A stretch of DNA of 64,000 nucleotides from Fibrobacteria bacterium. Its GTDB lineage: Bacteria; Fibrobacterota; Fibrobacteria; UBA5070. Position 1 is the stretch's first letter. Every line of letters starts with the position of its first letter. Where the stretch lies: positions 310,001-374,000 of the forward strand of contig JACKCV010000003.1 of the NCBI GenBank assembly GCA_020633825.1, written 5' to 3'. The notes under the pieces were generated by a model that saw nothing but the letters and a program-made list of their open reading frames with translations, made no database searches and was not told where the DNA came from. Position numbers and translations under genes: made by a program. This document shows positions 50,171-57,482 of the stretch, one piece after another.

Positions 50171-51042
50171 GGCGCTCTCCTTCCGGCGAGGGAATCGAGG
50201 ATCGGCCTGGTGATCGGCTCCAGAACCGTGGAGGTGTCCACGGCGTAGGAAATCGGTTTGAGGACGATGGCCACGTCTTCCACCTTCCAGGGATCCTGGA
50301 ACAATTCGATCATGGCGGTGCGGACCACCTTGGCGGGAGACTTGACGATGGCGACCACGCGTCCGACGGGGAGCCCTTTCGGAAAGATCCCCCCGGCCCC
50401 CCAGCTGACCAGACTGTCCCCGACCAGGATGTCGGAAGTGGCGCTGAACTCCAGAAGGATCCTGGCTCCGTCGGGGGAATAGACAATTCCTGGATTCCGG
50501 CTCCGGGTGGAGAGCACCGATATGCGGCAGTCGGGATCGACGATGGACTGGAGGTCCGAATGATGCGTGCCCGAGGCCAGGATGCGCCCAACGACCCCCC
50601 GTGGAGTGAAGGCCGCCATGCCCTCCTGGACCCCTTGAGCGCTTCCGGCATCCACCACCCAGATGCCTCCGAGTCGCAACGGGTTGCGGGATACGACACG
50701 GGCTGGAACGACTTTCCAAGGCATGGGAGAAGCGGTCCGCTTGAGGTTCTGCCACTGGGCTTTGGACCGTGCGGCCGCCGACAAGGCGGCATTGTCGGCC
50801 AGGAGAATCGCATTCTCCGACTGCAACCGGCGAATTTGCTCCTTCAGGGACATGCGGAAGTGGACTTGGTCGACGACCACTTGGATCGGGTAGAAGACCG
50901 TTCCGGTCATGGCCATTCGCCACGAGTTCTGCAAGGCCACGGGACTGCGCGCCAACCATACCGCGAAACCGACGATCAGAAAAATCGAAACGATTTCCTT
51001 TCCACGCGTCGCAGTAGACAGAAGCCAGCGCAGAATCAGCAT
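50167..51042 (-). CDS. mreC: Rod-shape-determining protein MreC, 291 aa
   Basis: Bitopic: TM helix at about 15-35 (VSIFLIVGFAVWLA), a coiled coil (about 65-95, LKEQIRRLQSENAILLADNAAL), then two beta barrels with RVVSRNPLRLGGIWVVDAG, GVVGRILASGTHHSDLQSIVDPDCRISV and DSLVSWGAGGIFPKGLPVGRV (the GxGGxFPKGxPVG signature). Links MreB to PBP2/RodA. Start MLILRWLLS, 11 bp after mreB. Confidence 0.93.
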   Translation of the reverse strand: MLILRWLLSTATRGKEIVSIFLIVGFAVWLARSPVALQNSWRMAMTGTVFYPIQVVVDQVHFRMSLKEQIRRLQSENAILLADNAALSAAARSKAQWQNLKRTASPMPWKVVPARVVSRNPLRLGGIWVVDAGSAQGVQEGMAAFTPRGVVGRILASGTHHSDLQSIVDPDCRISVLSTRSRNPGIVYSPDGARILLEFSATSDILVGDSLVSWGAGGIFPKGLPVGRVVAIVKSPAKVVRTAMIELFQDPWKVEDVAIVLKPISYAVDTSTVLEPITRPILDSLAGRRAP

Positions 51043-51053
51043 TGGGGCGATGC

Positions 51054-52094
51054 CTAACGGCTGTTGTTCAATAGAACCTTGCGGAAGCGGTCGATGTCCT
51101 CGACAATCCGAGCTGTTCCATGACAGACGCATTGAAGCGGGTTGTCGATCACGTTCACGGGAAGATTCGTTTCTTGCCGGATGCGTTCGTCGAGGTTCCG
51201 CAACTGGGATCCGCCGCCGGTCATGACGATTCCCTTGTCGAGGATGTCGGCGGAGAGCTCCGGGGGAGTCTGTTCGAGAGCCGATTTGACAGCCTGCACG
51301 ATGGAACTGACGCATTCGTCGAGAGCCTCGCGGATCTCGGTCGAGGTGATGCGCATCGTGCGAGGGATGCCTGCCGCCACGTCCCTGCCCTTGACTTCCA
51401 TCGACAGTTCCTGTGCCAGAGGATAGGCGGAACCGATCTGGATCTTGATCTGTTCGGCAGTCGAGAGGCCGACGAGCAGGTTGTAGTTCTTCTTGAGGTA
51501 GGCGACGATGGCTTCGTCCATTTCATCGCCACCGATGCGAACGGATGTATCGCACACGATCCCGTAGAGGGCGATCACGGCGATTTCGGAAGTGCCCCCT
51601 CCGATATCGATCACCATGTTGCCGGAGGGTTCGTCGACGGGAATGCCCATGCCGATGGCTGCAGCCATTGGCTCGGCGACGAGGTAGACCTCGCGTGCGC
51701 CGGCGAGCTGTGCCGATTCGATCACGGCACGGCGCTCCACCTCGGTGATCCCTGAGGGAACACCGATGACCACGCGGGGCCGTCCGAACAACCCACGCCA
51801 GAAGGCTGAATGGCTGTGGATGCGATCGATGAAATGCTTGATCATCTCGCGGACGAGGTCGAAATCGGCGATGACACCGTCCTTCATGGGGCGAATCGCG
51901 AGGATCTCCCCGGGGGTTCGACCGAGCATGCGCTTGGCTTCGGTCCCGAAGGCTTGGACGCGCCCGGTACGGCGCTCCACGGCAACGACGGAGGGTTCAT
52001 CGATGACGATGCCCCGACCGCGGACATGGACCAAGGTGTTGGCGGTACCAAGGTCGATCCCGACATCGTTGGAGAAGAGGGAAAACAAGCCCAT
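51054..52094 (-). CDS. mreB: Actin-like rod-shape protein MreB, 346 aa
   Basis: Phosphate 1 loop VGIDLGTANTLVHVRG, then VIGVPSGITEVERRAV, phosphate 2 MVIDIGGGTSEIAVIAL and adenosine site IVMTGGGSQLRNLDERI. N-terminal MGLFSLFSN membrane-binding stretch. Full length. GGGGA 6 bases upstream of the ATG. First gene of mreBCD-mrdA-rodA-comF. A cytoskeleton of this type predicts rod-shaped cells. Confidence 0.97.
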   Translation of the reverse strand: MGLFSLFSNDVGIDLGTANTLVHVRGRGIVIDEPSVVAVERRTGRVQAFGTEAKRMLGRTPGEILAIRPMKDGVIADFDLVREMIKHFIDRIHSHSAFWRGLFGRPRVVIGVPSGITEVERRAVIESAQLAGAREVYLVAEPMAAAIGMGIPVDEPSGNMVIDIGGGTSEIAVIALYGIVCDTSVRIGGDEMDEAIVAYLKKNYNLLVGLSTAEQIKIQIGSAYPLAQELSMEVKGRDVAAGIPRTMRITSTEIREALDECVSSIVQAVKSALEQTPPELSADILDKGIVMTGGGSQLRNLDERIRQETNLPVNVIDNPLQCVCHGTARIVEDIDRFRKVLLNNSR

Positions 52095-52145
52095 GAACAG
52101 TCCCCATTCCGGTACAGGCGGCAAAGCGTCAAAATATAACGAGAA

Positions 52146-52167
52146 AGGGCGGCCAATCGACCGCCCT
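52146..52167 (-). terminator. Weak terminator after the barrel-protein gene
   Basis: Minus strand AGGGCGG-tcgattgg-CCGCCCT followed by TTCTC. Stem 7 bp, about 30 bp after the stop; short T-run. Confidence 0.5.
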
Positions 52168-52195
52168 ATTGTCAATCAGTTGAAAAATTCAGCAA

Positions 52196-53539
52196 TCAGA
52201 AGGAATACGTTGCGGAAATCCGCGAAAGAACGTGATCGGCAGGACCGGAGAAAAGGTTGCCACCGGTGAACAGGATGTCCTCGGCAACCACGGCATCGAC
52301 CTTCAGCTTGTCCTCGATGTTGAGGCCGAAACCAAAGGAAACGTGGTCGTTTTCGGTGCCGTTCCCTTCCGGGTTGGTGGAAATGTTGGTCACGGTCACG
52401 GCCTTGGAATCGCCAAGCTTCTTCAGACTCTCCTCGGAGCTGGTGAAGACCTTCTGGCCACCGACGCGCAGAACGAACCAATCCCACCAGACATTGCGCT
52501 CGATACCGAAGGAAATCCGAACACTATTGGCATCGTATTTCGAAATTGGAAGGGAATCCCAATTGCTCACGACACCGTTGAATTGGCGGCGTTCGATGGA
52601 CTCCATGGTGTAATCTCCACCGAGCCAGAAGAATCCCCGGTCCATCGACACGTTCACACCCGATCCGGCAGTCAGTTTCAATTCATTCTCGAGCCCGGGA
52701 GCATCGAGCTGCTGGATGGAGATGGCGGGAACGATCTGGCCGGAAATGGCCGGCACGGAAAGGAATGCACGAGCCTGGCCCATGAGGGACAAGTCGGATT
52801 CGCTCCGGTAGGAGAAGGAACCGCTGGTGGCATCGGCGTCGATTCCTGCGACGGTACCCGAAGCCTCGAAATCGATCTCGTCGTTGACATGCATGTTGAC
52901 GCCGAAGGTTCCCGCCCAAAGGGTGGAGGATCTCTCGACGGGATTTGCGGCATCGTTGGAGGAAGTATCGCTATGGGCCAAATAGAGCTTCGCGCCGAAC
53001 ATCAGCTCGTTGCTGGTCGTGAAACCGAGCAAAGCGTCGGCCTTGATCATCGGCTTCTGCATGGCGAGAACGTTTTTCGCGACCGCGGTTCCCGCCCCCT
53101 TGCTGGCGGAGGAGGTGAGCAACACCTGGGTGGGAAGATAGGCCAGGAGCGGATCTTCCCGATTGAGGGCGCCACCGATCACGATCTGGGGATACCGATT
53201 TCCACTGTTGGGATCGGCATTGAAGGACTTCGCGAACACGGCACCGAACCAGGGAGCCTGAGGATCCTGGTTGTAACGCACGAAGGCCGAACCCGCACTG
53301 GTGTCGGAGAAACCTTTGGTGGAATTGACCTTTCCGTTCAGGCCGCGCATCTGCCCGAGCTCGCCGAAAAGGTAGTTGGGGTAGAGGTTGGCGTTGGCGG
53401 GGTTGGACCAGACGCTGATGTCGTCCATGAAGTAGGTGTCGTGCTTACCCATCGATTCCACGCGTGCGTTGGTCGCATGGACGAGTGCTGCCGTCCCGAG
53501 GACGGCAACGGTGCTTAGAATCGCAGTGCTTCTGTTCAT
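52196..53539 (-). CDS. Outer-membrane beta-barrel protein, PorV-like, 447 aa
   Basis: Signal peptide MNRSTAILSTVAVLGTAALVHA, cleavage before TNARVES. The mature start has MDDISVWSNPANANLYPNYLFGELG, an NPA-type opening like PorV/FadL-group barrels. Alternating strands follow and the protein ends SRISATYSF with C-terminal Phe, the BAM insertion signal. The cargo is unknown; it could be a channel or secretion partner. Has its own promoter and terminator, so is separate from mreB and from the ExbBD cluster. Confidence 0.75.
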   Translation of the reverse strand: MNRSTAILSTVAVLGTAALVHATNARVESMGKHDTYFMDDISVWSNPANANLYPNYLFGELGQMRGLNGKVNSTKGFSDTSAGSAFVRYNQDPQAPWFGAVFAKSFNADPNSGNRYPQIVIGGALNREDPLLAYLPTQVLLTSSASKGAGTAVAKNVLAMQKPMIKADALLGFTTSNELMFGAKLYLAHSDTSSNDAANPVERSSTLWAGTFGVNMHVNDEIDFEASGTVAGIDADATSGSFSYRSESDLSLMGQARAFLSVPAISGQIVPAISIQQLDAPGLENELKLTAGSGVNVSMDRGFFWLGGDYTMESIERRQFNGVVSNWDSLPISKYDANSVRISFGIERNVWWDWFVLRVGGQKVFTSSEESLKKLGDSKAVTVTNISTNPEGNGTENDHVSFGFGLNIEDKLKVDAVVAEDILFTGGNLFSGPADHVLSRISATYSF

Positions 53540-53619
53540 GATTCTCCTGCTAGTGTTGGGGGAGAGGAGTCGGAAGCCGAGGGTTCGGATGCTCCGATGG
53601 TCGCGAGGACCCGCATACG

Positions 53620-53666
53620 GCTACCAAGGTAGCATGAGCATAATCCTAGCGTACAGATCAGTCGAA
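53620..53666 (-). promoter_or_regulatory. Candidate promoter and operator of the barrel-protein gene
   Basis: Minus strand TTCGAC (53666-53661), 18-bp spacer, TATGCT (53642-53637). A perfect palindrome GCTACC-AA-GGTAGC (53620-53633) covers the expected transcription start, where a repressor would block. Confidence 0.4.
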
Positions 53667-53710
53667 GTCCATGGGAAAATCCAAAATTCGGACAACTTCT
53701 GTCGAAAACG

Positions 53711-53742
53711 AAAAAAGGTCGGCGGATACCCGCCGACCTTCT
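53711..53742 (-). terminator. Rho-independent terminator of the ExbBD/AgmX operon
   Basis: Minus strand AAGGTCGGCGG-GTAT-CCGCCGACCTT followed by TTTTCG; 11-bp perfect stem, about 25 bp after the stop. Confidence 0.9.
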
Positions 53743-53764
53743 TCCACACTGGGTGGGAACTCGA

Positions 53765-55048
53765 TTACTGCTTGTCGAGAACGAAGGCGTACGTGACGGT
53801 CACGTTGCCCTTCTCGATCTGGTCGAACTTCATGCGACGGGCTTTGTCCTTGATCTCGCTGTCGAGGGCACCGTTGCCAGTGTTCGAGGAGACCACGGAG
53901 ATCGCGATGATGTCGCCCGAAGGAGCGATGGTAAACTTGAGGCTGATCTTGCCACCAAGACCCGGGTTGTCACGCAGGTACTTCTGGTAGGTGTACTGGA
54001 AGCCACCGATGTGGGTACGGATCACGCGCAGGATGGACTCGGGCGAACGAGATCCGGCTTCGCCACCGAGCTCGACGTCGGAAGGCTTGGGCGGGGCGAT
54101 GCGAGCACGAGTGCCCATGCCTTTGCCGTTGCCACCGGCACCGAGGGCCATCTTGCCCTGACGGGTTCCACCGTTGCCGGTACCGAATCCAGCGCGACCG
54201 CCGGTACCGAGACCGATACCGCCGACACCGGCCATACGATCCCCGTCACCGCCGGCACCACGGCCACCGCGTTCCCCCTTCTTCATGGAGCCGCCGCCGC
54301 CGGCCAAAATGACGTCGATCATGTTGGCTTCGTTGGGGTCGACGTCTTCACCGAGCAAACCATCGCTGAAGGTCTGGATCTTGTCCATCACGGAGTTTTG
54401 CATCACCGCGGAGGGACTCGAGGGTGGCCAAGCCACGGTGCGCGCCTCGGTGGCACCACCTTCATTGGGGTTGGTGGGCTTCTGGTCGGAAGCGCCGCCC
54501 GCATCTTCCTTGGGCTCCGGAATCTCTTCCTTCTTCTCTTCGGGCTTGTCTTCCTGAATCAGGGCGACGACCACATCGGGCAGTTCGCTGTTCTGGACCT
54601 GGGGTTTGTGGTCCATGAAGACCATTCCAGCCATTCCGAAGATCGAAAGAAGCGCAAGGAACCCGAGAACGCCGTAACGGACCTTATTCTGGGCTTCGCC
54701 AGGTTCGCGCCAGCCGAGCTTGGCCGCCAAGGCCATGCGCTCGCGCGCCTTGCCCCACATGACCATCTTGAAGGGAGTGGTGTCGGCGATATCGAACGAC
54801 CAGTTGTCCAGTTCGAAACGAACCGGGTCCTGGAGGTTGACCGAACCATTCCGGCTTGCGCCGGCTTCGTTGGTGACGCTGTATTGTCCGTTCGATCCCA
54901 CTTCGACGGCTTTCCCGGCGAAAGGAGGAGGCAGGACGATCTTGCAATTGGGGTGGGATCCGATCGTGAGGTTGGAAGCCCAAACGCTCCACTCACGGGT
55001 GATCCGACTGCCCTTGATCAGAGAAACTTTCCAGTGATGCAGCATCAT
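53765..55048 (-). CDS. FHA-like/TM/AgmX (TonB-like) membrane protein, 427 aa
   Basis: Residues 1-95 look FHA-like (WASNLTIGSHPNCKIVLP ... YSVTNEAGASRNG), though the usual phosphate-binding Arg is absent. One TM helix (about 124-145), an acidic Pro-rich stretch (EEKKEEIPEPKED), a Gly-rich linker (about 250-320) and a C-terminal TonB/AgmX-type domain (SPESILRVIRTHIGGFQYTYQKYLRDN, GGKISLKFTIAPSGDI, TVTYAFVLDKQ). AgmX/PglI C-terminal domains occur in Myxococcus GltG/GltJ and in TonB-like partners of ExbBD. It should carry force from the ExbB-ExbD motor across the periplasm. 4 bp after the first ExbD gene. Confidence 0.82.
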   Translation of the reverse strand: MMLHHWKVSLIKGSRITREWSVWASNLTIGSHPNCKIVLPPPFAGKAVEVGSNGQYSVTNEAGASRNGSVNLQDPVRFELDNWSFDIADTTPFKMVMWGKARERMALAAKLGWREPGEAQNKVRYGVLGFLALLSIFGMAGMVFMDHKPQVQNSELPDVVVALIQEDKPEEKKEEIPEPKEDAGGASDQKPTNPNEGGATEARTVAWPPSSPSAVMQNSVMDKIQTFSDGLLGEDVDPNEANMIDVILAGGGGSMKKGERGGRGAGGDGDRMAGVGGIGLGTGGRAGFGTGNGGTRQGKMALGAGGNGKGMGTRARIAPPKPSDVELGGEAGSRSPESILRVIRTHIGGFQYTYQKYLRDNPGLGGKISLKFTIAPSGDIIAISVVSSNTGNGALDSEIKDKARRMKFDQIEKGNVTVTYAFVLDKQ

Positions 55049-55052
55049 GTCC

Positions 55053-55601
55053 TCAGTTCAGGCCTTTGGCCGCGATCTTGACCTGACGGAATCCCGCATT
55101 GCCCGCGCTGCGAAGAACTGGCTTCAGCGTGGCAAAGGGAAGAGCCCGGTCGGCGTGGAGGAGGATCTCACCCTTGAAGGGTTTGCTGGGATTGATGGCC
55201 TCGATTGCCTTGCCGTTGTCCTTGACCTTGTCCAACGCTTCCTTGAGGGGAAGGATGAAGAAGCCGGACCAAACGGAGTCGGGAAAATCGGGGAATCCGT
55301 CTTTCGGATTGACGATGACGGGACAGATTTCCTTGCCGTCCAGAAGGAGAGCGGAGGAGGAAACGGAGATCACGGAGACTTCCGCAGGCTTCTCGGAGGA
55401 GACCGTGACGTTGGAGAGAGCAATGTCCTTGGAATTGGCCAAGGTGGCAGGATCCGCCGAGAAGCTCATGACCAGGTACACGACCAGAATGGTCATGAGG
55501 TCGATCATGGGGGTGAGGTTCAGGTGGATTTCCTTCTGGGAAACACCACCTCCTCGGCTAAACTTGCTCGCCTTGACCTGTGCGCCGCCGCCAGCACTCA
55601 T
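55053..55601 (-). CDS. ExbD/TolR-family protein 1, 182 aa
   Basis: N-terminal extension of about 25 residues, then HLNLTPMIDLMTILVVYLVMSF, with the proton-channel Asp in PMIDLMTIL, and a periplasmic domain (ILLHADRALPFATLKPVLRSAG). Second of two ExbD-like proteins; overlaps the other by 4 bp. Forms a proton-driven stator with ExbB. Confidence 0.9.
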   Translation of the reverse strand: MSAGGGAQVKASKFSRGGGVSQKEIHLNLTPMIDLMTILVVYLVMSFSADPATLANSKDIALSNVTVSSEKPAEVSVISVSSSALLLDGKEICPVIVNPKDGFPDFPDSVWSGFFILPLKEALDKVKDNGKAIEAINPSKPFKGEILLHADRALPFATLKPVLRSAGNAGFRQVKIAAKGLN

Positions 55602-56149
55602 GGGACGTACACTCCTTTCATCGCAATCGCGGAAAACAGTTTCGTGTCCGCAAAGGCGGGATTTTCCTTGATGACAGGATCATCGCCGCGGAAGTTACGA
55701 GACTGATCAAGAATTTGGGCAACCTTTTCCAGCTGGAGGGAAGGGTGCGGATCGAAAGCCAAACGGGACTCCGTGGGGAACTGCTTCTTGATGTTCACCA
55801 GGATGTCGTAATAGGCCTTGATCTGCTCTTCGCTGTATCCAGCGGAATCGACCCGGTCTTTGGTTTCGACGGAGTACTGAGGAGGTCCGAGAGGGTCCTT
55901 GTTGTTCACGTAGATCTTGATCGAATCCTTGGGCACCATGACCACGAGGTCGAAGGGCGGTGGGATTTTCACGTCCGGCATGGTTTCCGGCGGAATGGGA
56001 GTGGGCAATTTGGCATCGACCACCACCACGGTGAAGAAGCTCGCGGTGAGCATCAAGAAGGGAATCAGAACGATCATCACGTCCAAAAAGGGCGTAAGAT
56101 TCAGCTCTTCATCGAAATTTGCTTCAACCCTGACACGCTTTTTGGCCAT
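55598..56149 (-). CDS. ExbD/TolR-family protein 2, 183 aa
   Basis: Basic start MAKKRVRVEANFDEELNLTPFLDVMIVLIPFLMLTASF, with the proton-path Asp in PFLDVMIVL, then a Pro-rich stretch (PTPIPPETMPDVKIPPPFD) and a periplasmic domain with an insert compared with usual ExbD of about 140 residues. Follows exbB after a hairpin. Two unlike ExbDs per ExbB are also found in AglQ/AglS-type gliding motors. Confidence 0.9.
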   Translation of the reverse strand: MAKKRVRVEANFDEELNLTPFLDVMIVLIPFLMLTASFFTVVVVDAKLPTPIPPETMPDVKIPPPFDLVVMVPKDSIKIYVNNKDPLGPPQYSVETKDRVDSAGYSEEQIKAYYDILVNIKKQFPTESRLAFDPHPSLQLEKVAQILDQSRNFRGDDPVIKENPAFADTKLFSAIAMKGVYVP

Positions 56150-56186
56150 GTACCTCAGCTCCGGATAAGAATGTGCCCGAATCGAT

Positions 56187-56211
56187 CCCGGACCGGTGGA
56201 GCCGGTCCGGG
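56187..56211 (-). other. 10-bp hairpin between exbB-like and exbD-like genes
   Basis: CCCGGACCGG-tggag-CCGGTCCGGG, perfect stem, 5-base loop, no T-run. Probably an mRNA processing or decay barrier that keeps ExbB in excess of ExbD. Confidence 0.5.
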
Positions 56212-56229
56212 CACGTCAGGAAAGGAGAA

Positions 56230-56877
56230 TTACTTGGACTCGTGGAGCTTGCCGAAGGACTTGAGGGTCACCCAGTCCAGGGCTTCGGAAGACGCGTGGT
56301 CGATTTCTTCGACGAGCACGGCGGCCTTGGCAGCCAGGTAGGAGTTCGCCATCATGCAAAGCACGGCGATGAACAGCCCCTGGAAGGTGTTGTGCAGAGC
56401 GTGGGAAATACCCGAGGCCATCACAGTCTGCTTGGTGGCGGCGTCGACGTTGCCCAGACCCTTGAACATGGAGATCATACCCCAAACCGTTCCGACCAGA
56501 CCCATCAACACGGCGGCGTTGGCGATCAGGCCGAGGTACGGAAGGCGGACGGTGATGCGGGGGGTGAGGGTCAGGTAGACAGCCTCGACGTTTTGCTTGA
56601 CGAGGGACTCGTCGCAGCCGTAACGCTCGACAGCAGCCTTGACCACCGCGGGAACCAAGCCCTTCTTCTGGTTGGAGCAGAGGCGGATGGCGTCTTCCAC
56701 GCGGTCTTCGACGAGGAGAGCACGGACTTTCTTCATGAATGCCTTGGTGTCCATGGAGTAGTCACCCCAGTAACGCCAAGCGCGCTCGATAATGATTCCC
56801 AAACCCACAAGGCCGACGGCCAGGGTAAAGAACATTAGGGCGCCGCCTGCGAGGTAGAATTCAGCGATACCGTTCAT
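56230..56877 (-). CDS. MotA/TolQ/ExbB proton-channel family protein, 215 aa
   Basis: Three TM helices: about 11-31 (LAGGALMFFTLAVGLVGLGI), 113-136 (LGLIANAAVLMGLVGTVWGMI) and 160-183. The signature LMGLVGTVWGMISMFKGLG with TKQTVMASGISHAL is the TolQ/ExbB core. Partner of the two ExbD proteins. A 16-bp palindrome lies in its upstream gap, and it likely starts the operon that ends with the AgmX protein. Confidence 0.93.
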   Translation of the reverse strand: MNGIAEFYLAGGALMFFTLAVGLVGLGIIIERAWRYWGDYSMDTKAFMKKVRALLVEDRVEDAIRLCSNQKKGLVPAVVKAAVERYGCDESLVKQNVEAVYLTLTPRITVRLPYLGLIANAAVLMGLVGTVWGMISMFKGLGNVDAATKQTVMASGISHALHNTFQGLFIAVLCMMANSYLAAKAAVLVEEIDHASSEALDWVTLKSFGKLHESK

Positions 56878-56926
56878 GGATCAGTCCTTCTCTCCAATGG
56901 TGGGTTCTGACGAGTTATCGACCGGT

Positions 56927-56942
56927 AGGCGAAATTTCGCCT
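56927..56942. promoter_or_regulatory. 16-bp perfect palindrome upstream of the ExbB gene
   Basis: AGGCGAAATTTCGCCT in the 88-bp gap between the SH3-like gene and the ExbB-like gene. No loop bases, so protein binding is more likely than an RNA hairpin. Confidence 0.4.
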
Positions 56943-56965
56943 GTCCGTTTGTTGCTTGACTCCCG

Positions 56966-57475
56966 CTATTTCGCGATAGAGTCAGGCTGAGTGCGTGGCG
57001 TAATATGAGCCGAGTCTTTGGGGAAATCAAGCGGTTTTTCCGGTGCGACCTTCGCGGAGTCCGGAACCGCCTTCGAGGCGGAAGAATCCTGCGCAATCGG
57101 CGTTGCGGAGGATTTTTGAGCTTTCATCCAGTTCTTTGCGATCACGGAATCATCCGACGGGCTGACCGCCGGAGAGCGGTTGGAACCGGAGGAAATCGAG
57201 AGCACCGGGGGGAGATTGACCGTATCGAGCATGGACGTTTCGATCCAGCCGGTACGCCCCGATTTGGAGCGAACCTGAGCCAAAGGGGAGCCCCAGCGGA
57301 CGATTTCGACCAAATCCCCCTTGGACGTGTAGAAGTTCGGCTTTTCGAACACCCGACGTTTGGCGTTGGGATAGGCAGGTGCGTTGGATTTCAGGGTGGC
57401 GAGGACCGCCGCATCGGAAGCGACCGATGCGGCGAGAATCAACCCGAAACCAACCAGAAGCGAAGACTTCTTCAT
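56966..57475 (-). CDS. Secreted SH3-like domain protein, 169 aa
   Basis: Signal peptide (MKKSSLLVGFGLILAASVASDAA), then an SH3b-like domain at about 35-85: YPNAKRRVFEKPNFYTSKGDLVEIVRWGSPLAQVRSKSGRTGWIETSML. A Ser/Pro/Lys-rich disordered tail (about 95-169) follows. SH3b domains bind peptidoglycan or proteins. Lies 7 bp after the large TPR gene, so it belongs to its transcript and probably to the same envelope complex. Confidence 0.78.
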   Translation of the reverse strand: MKKSSLLVGFGLILAASVASDAAVLATLKSNAPAYPNAKRRVFEKPNFYTSKGDLVEIVRWGSPLAQVRSKSGRTGWIETSMLDTVNLPPVLSISSGSNRSPAVSPSDDSVIAKNWMKAQKSSATPIAQDSSASKAVPDSAKVAPEKPLDFPKDSAHITPRTQPDSIAK

Positions 57476-57482
57476 AGGGTTC

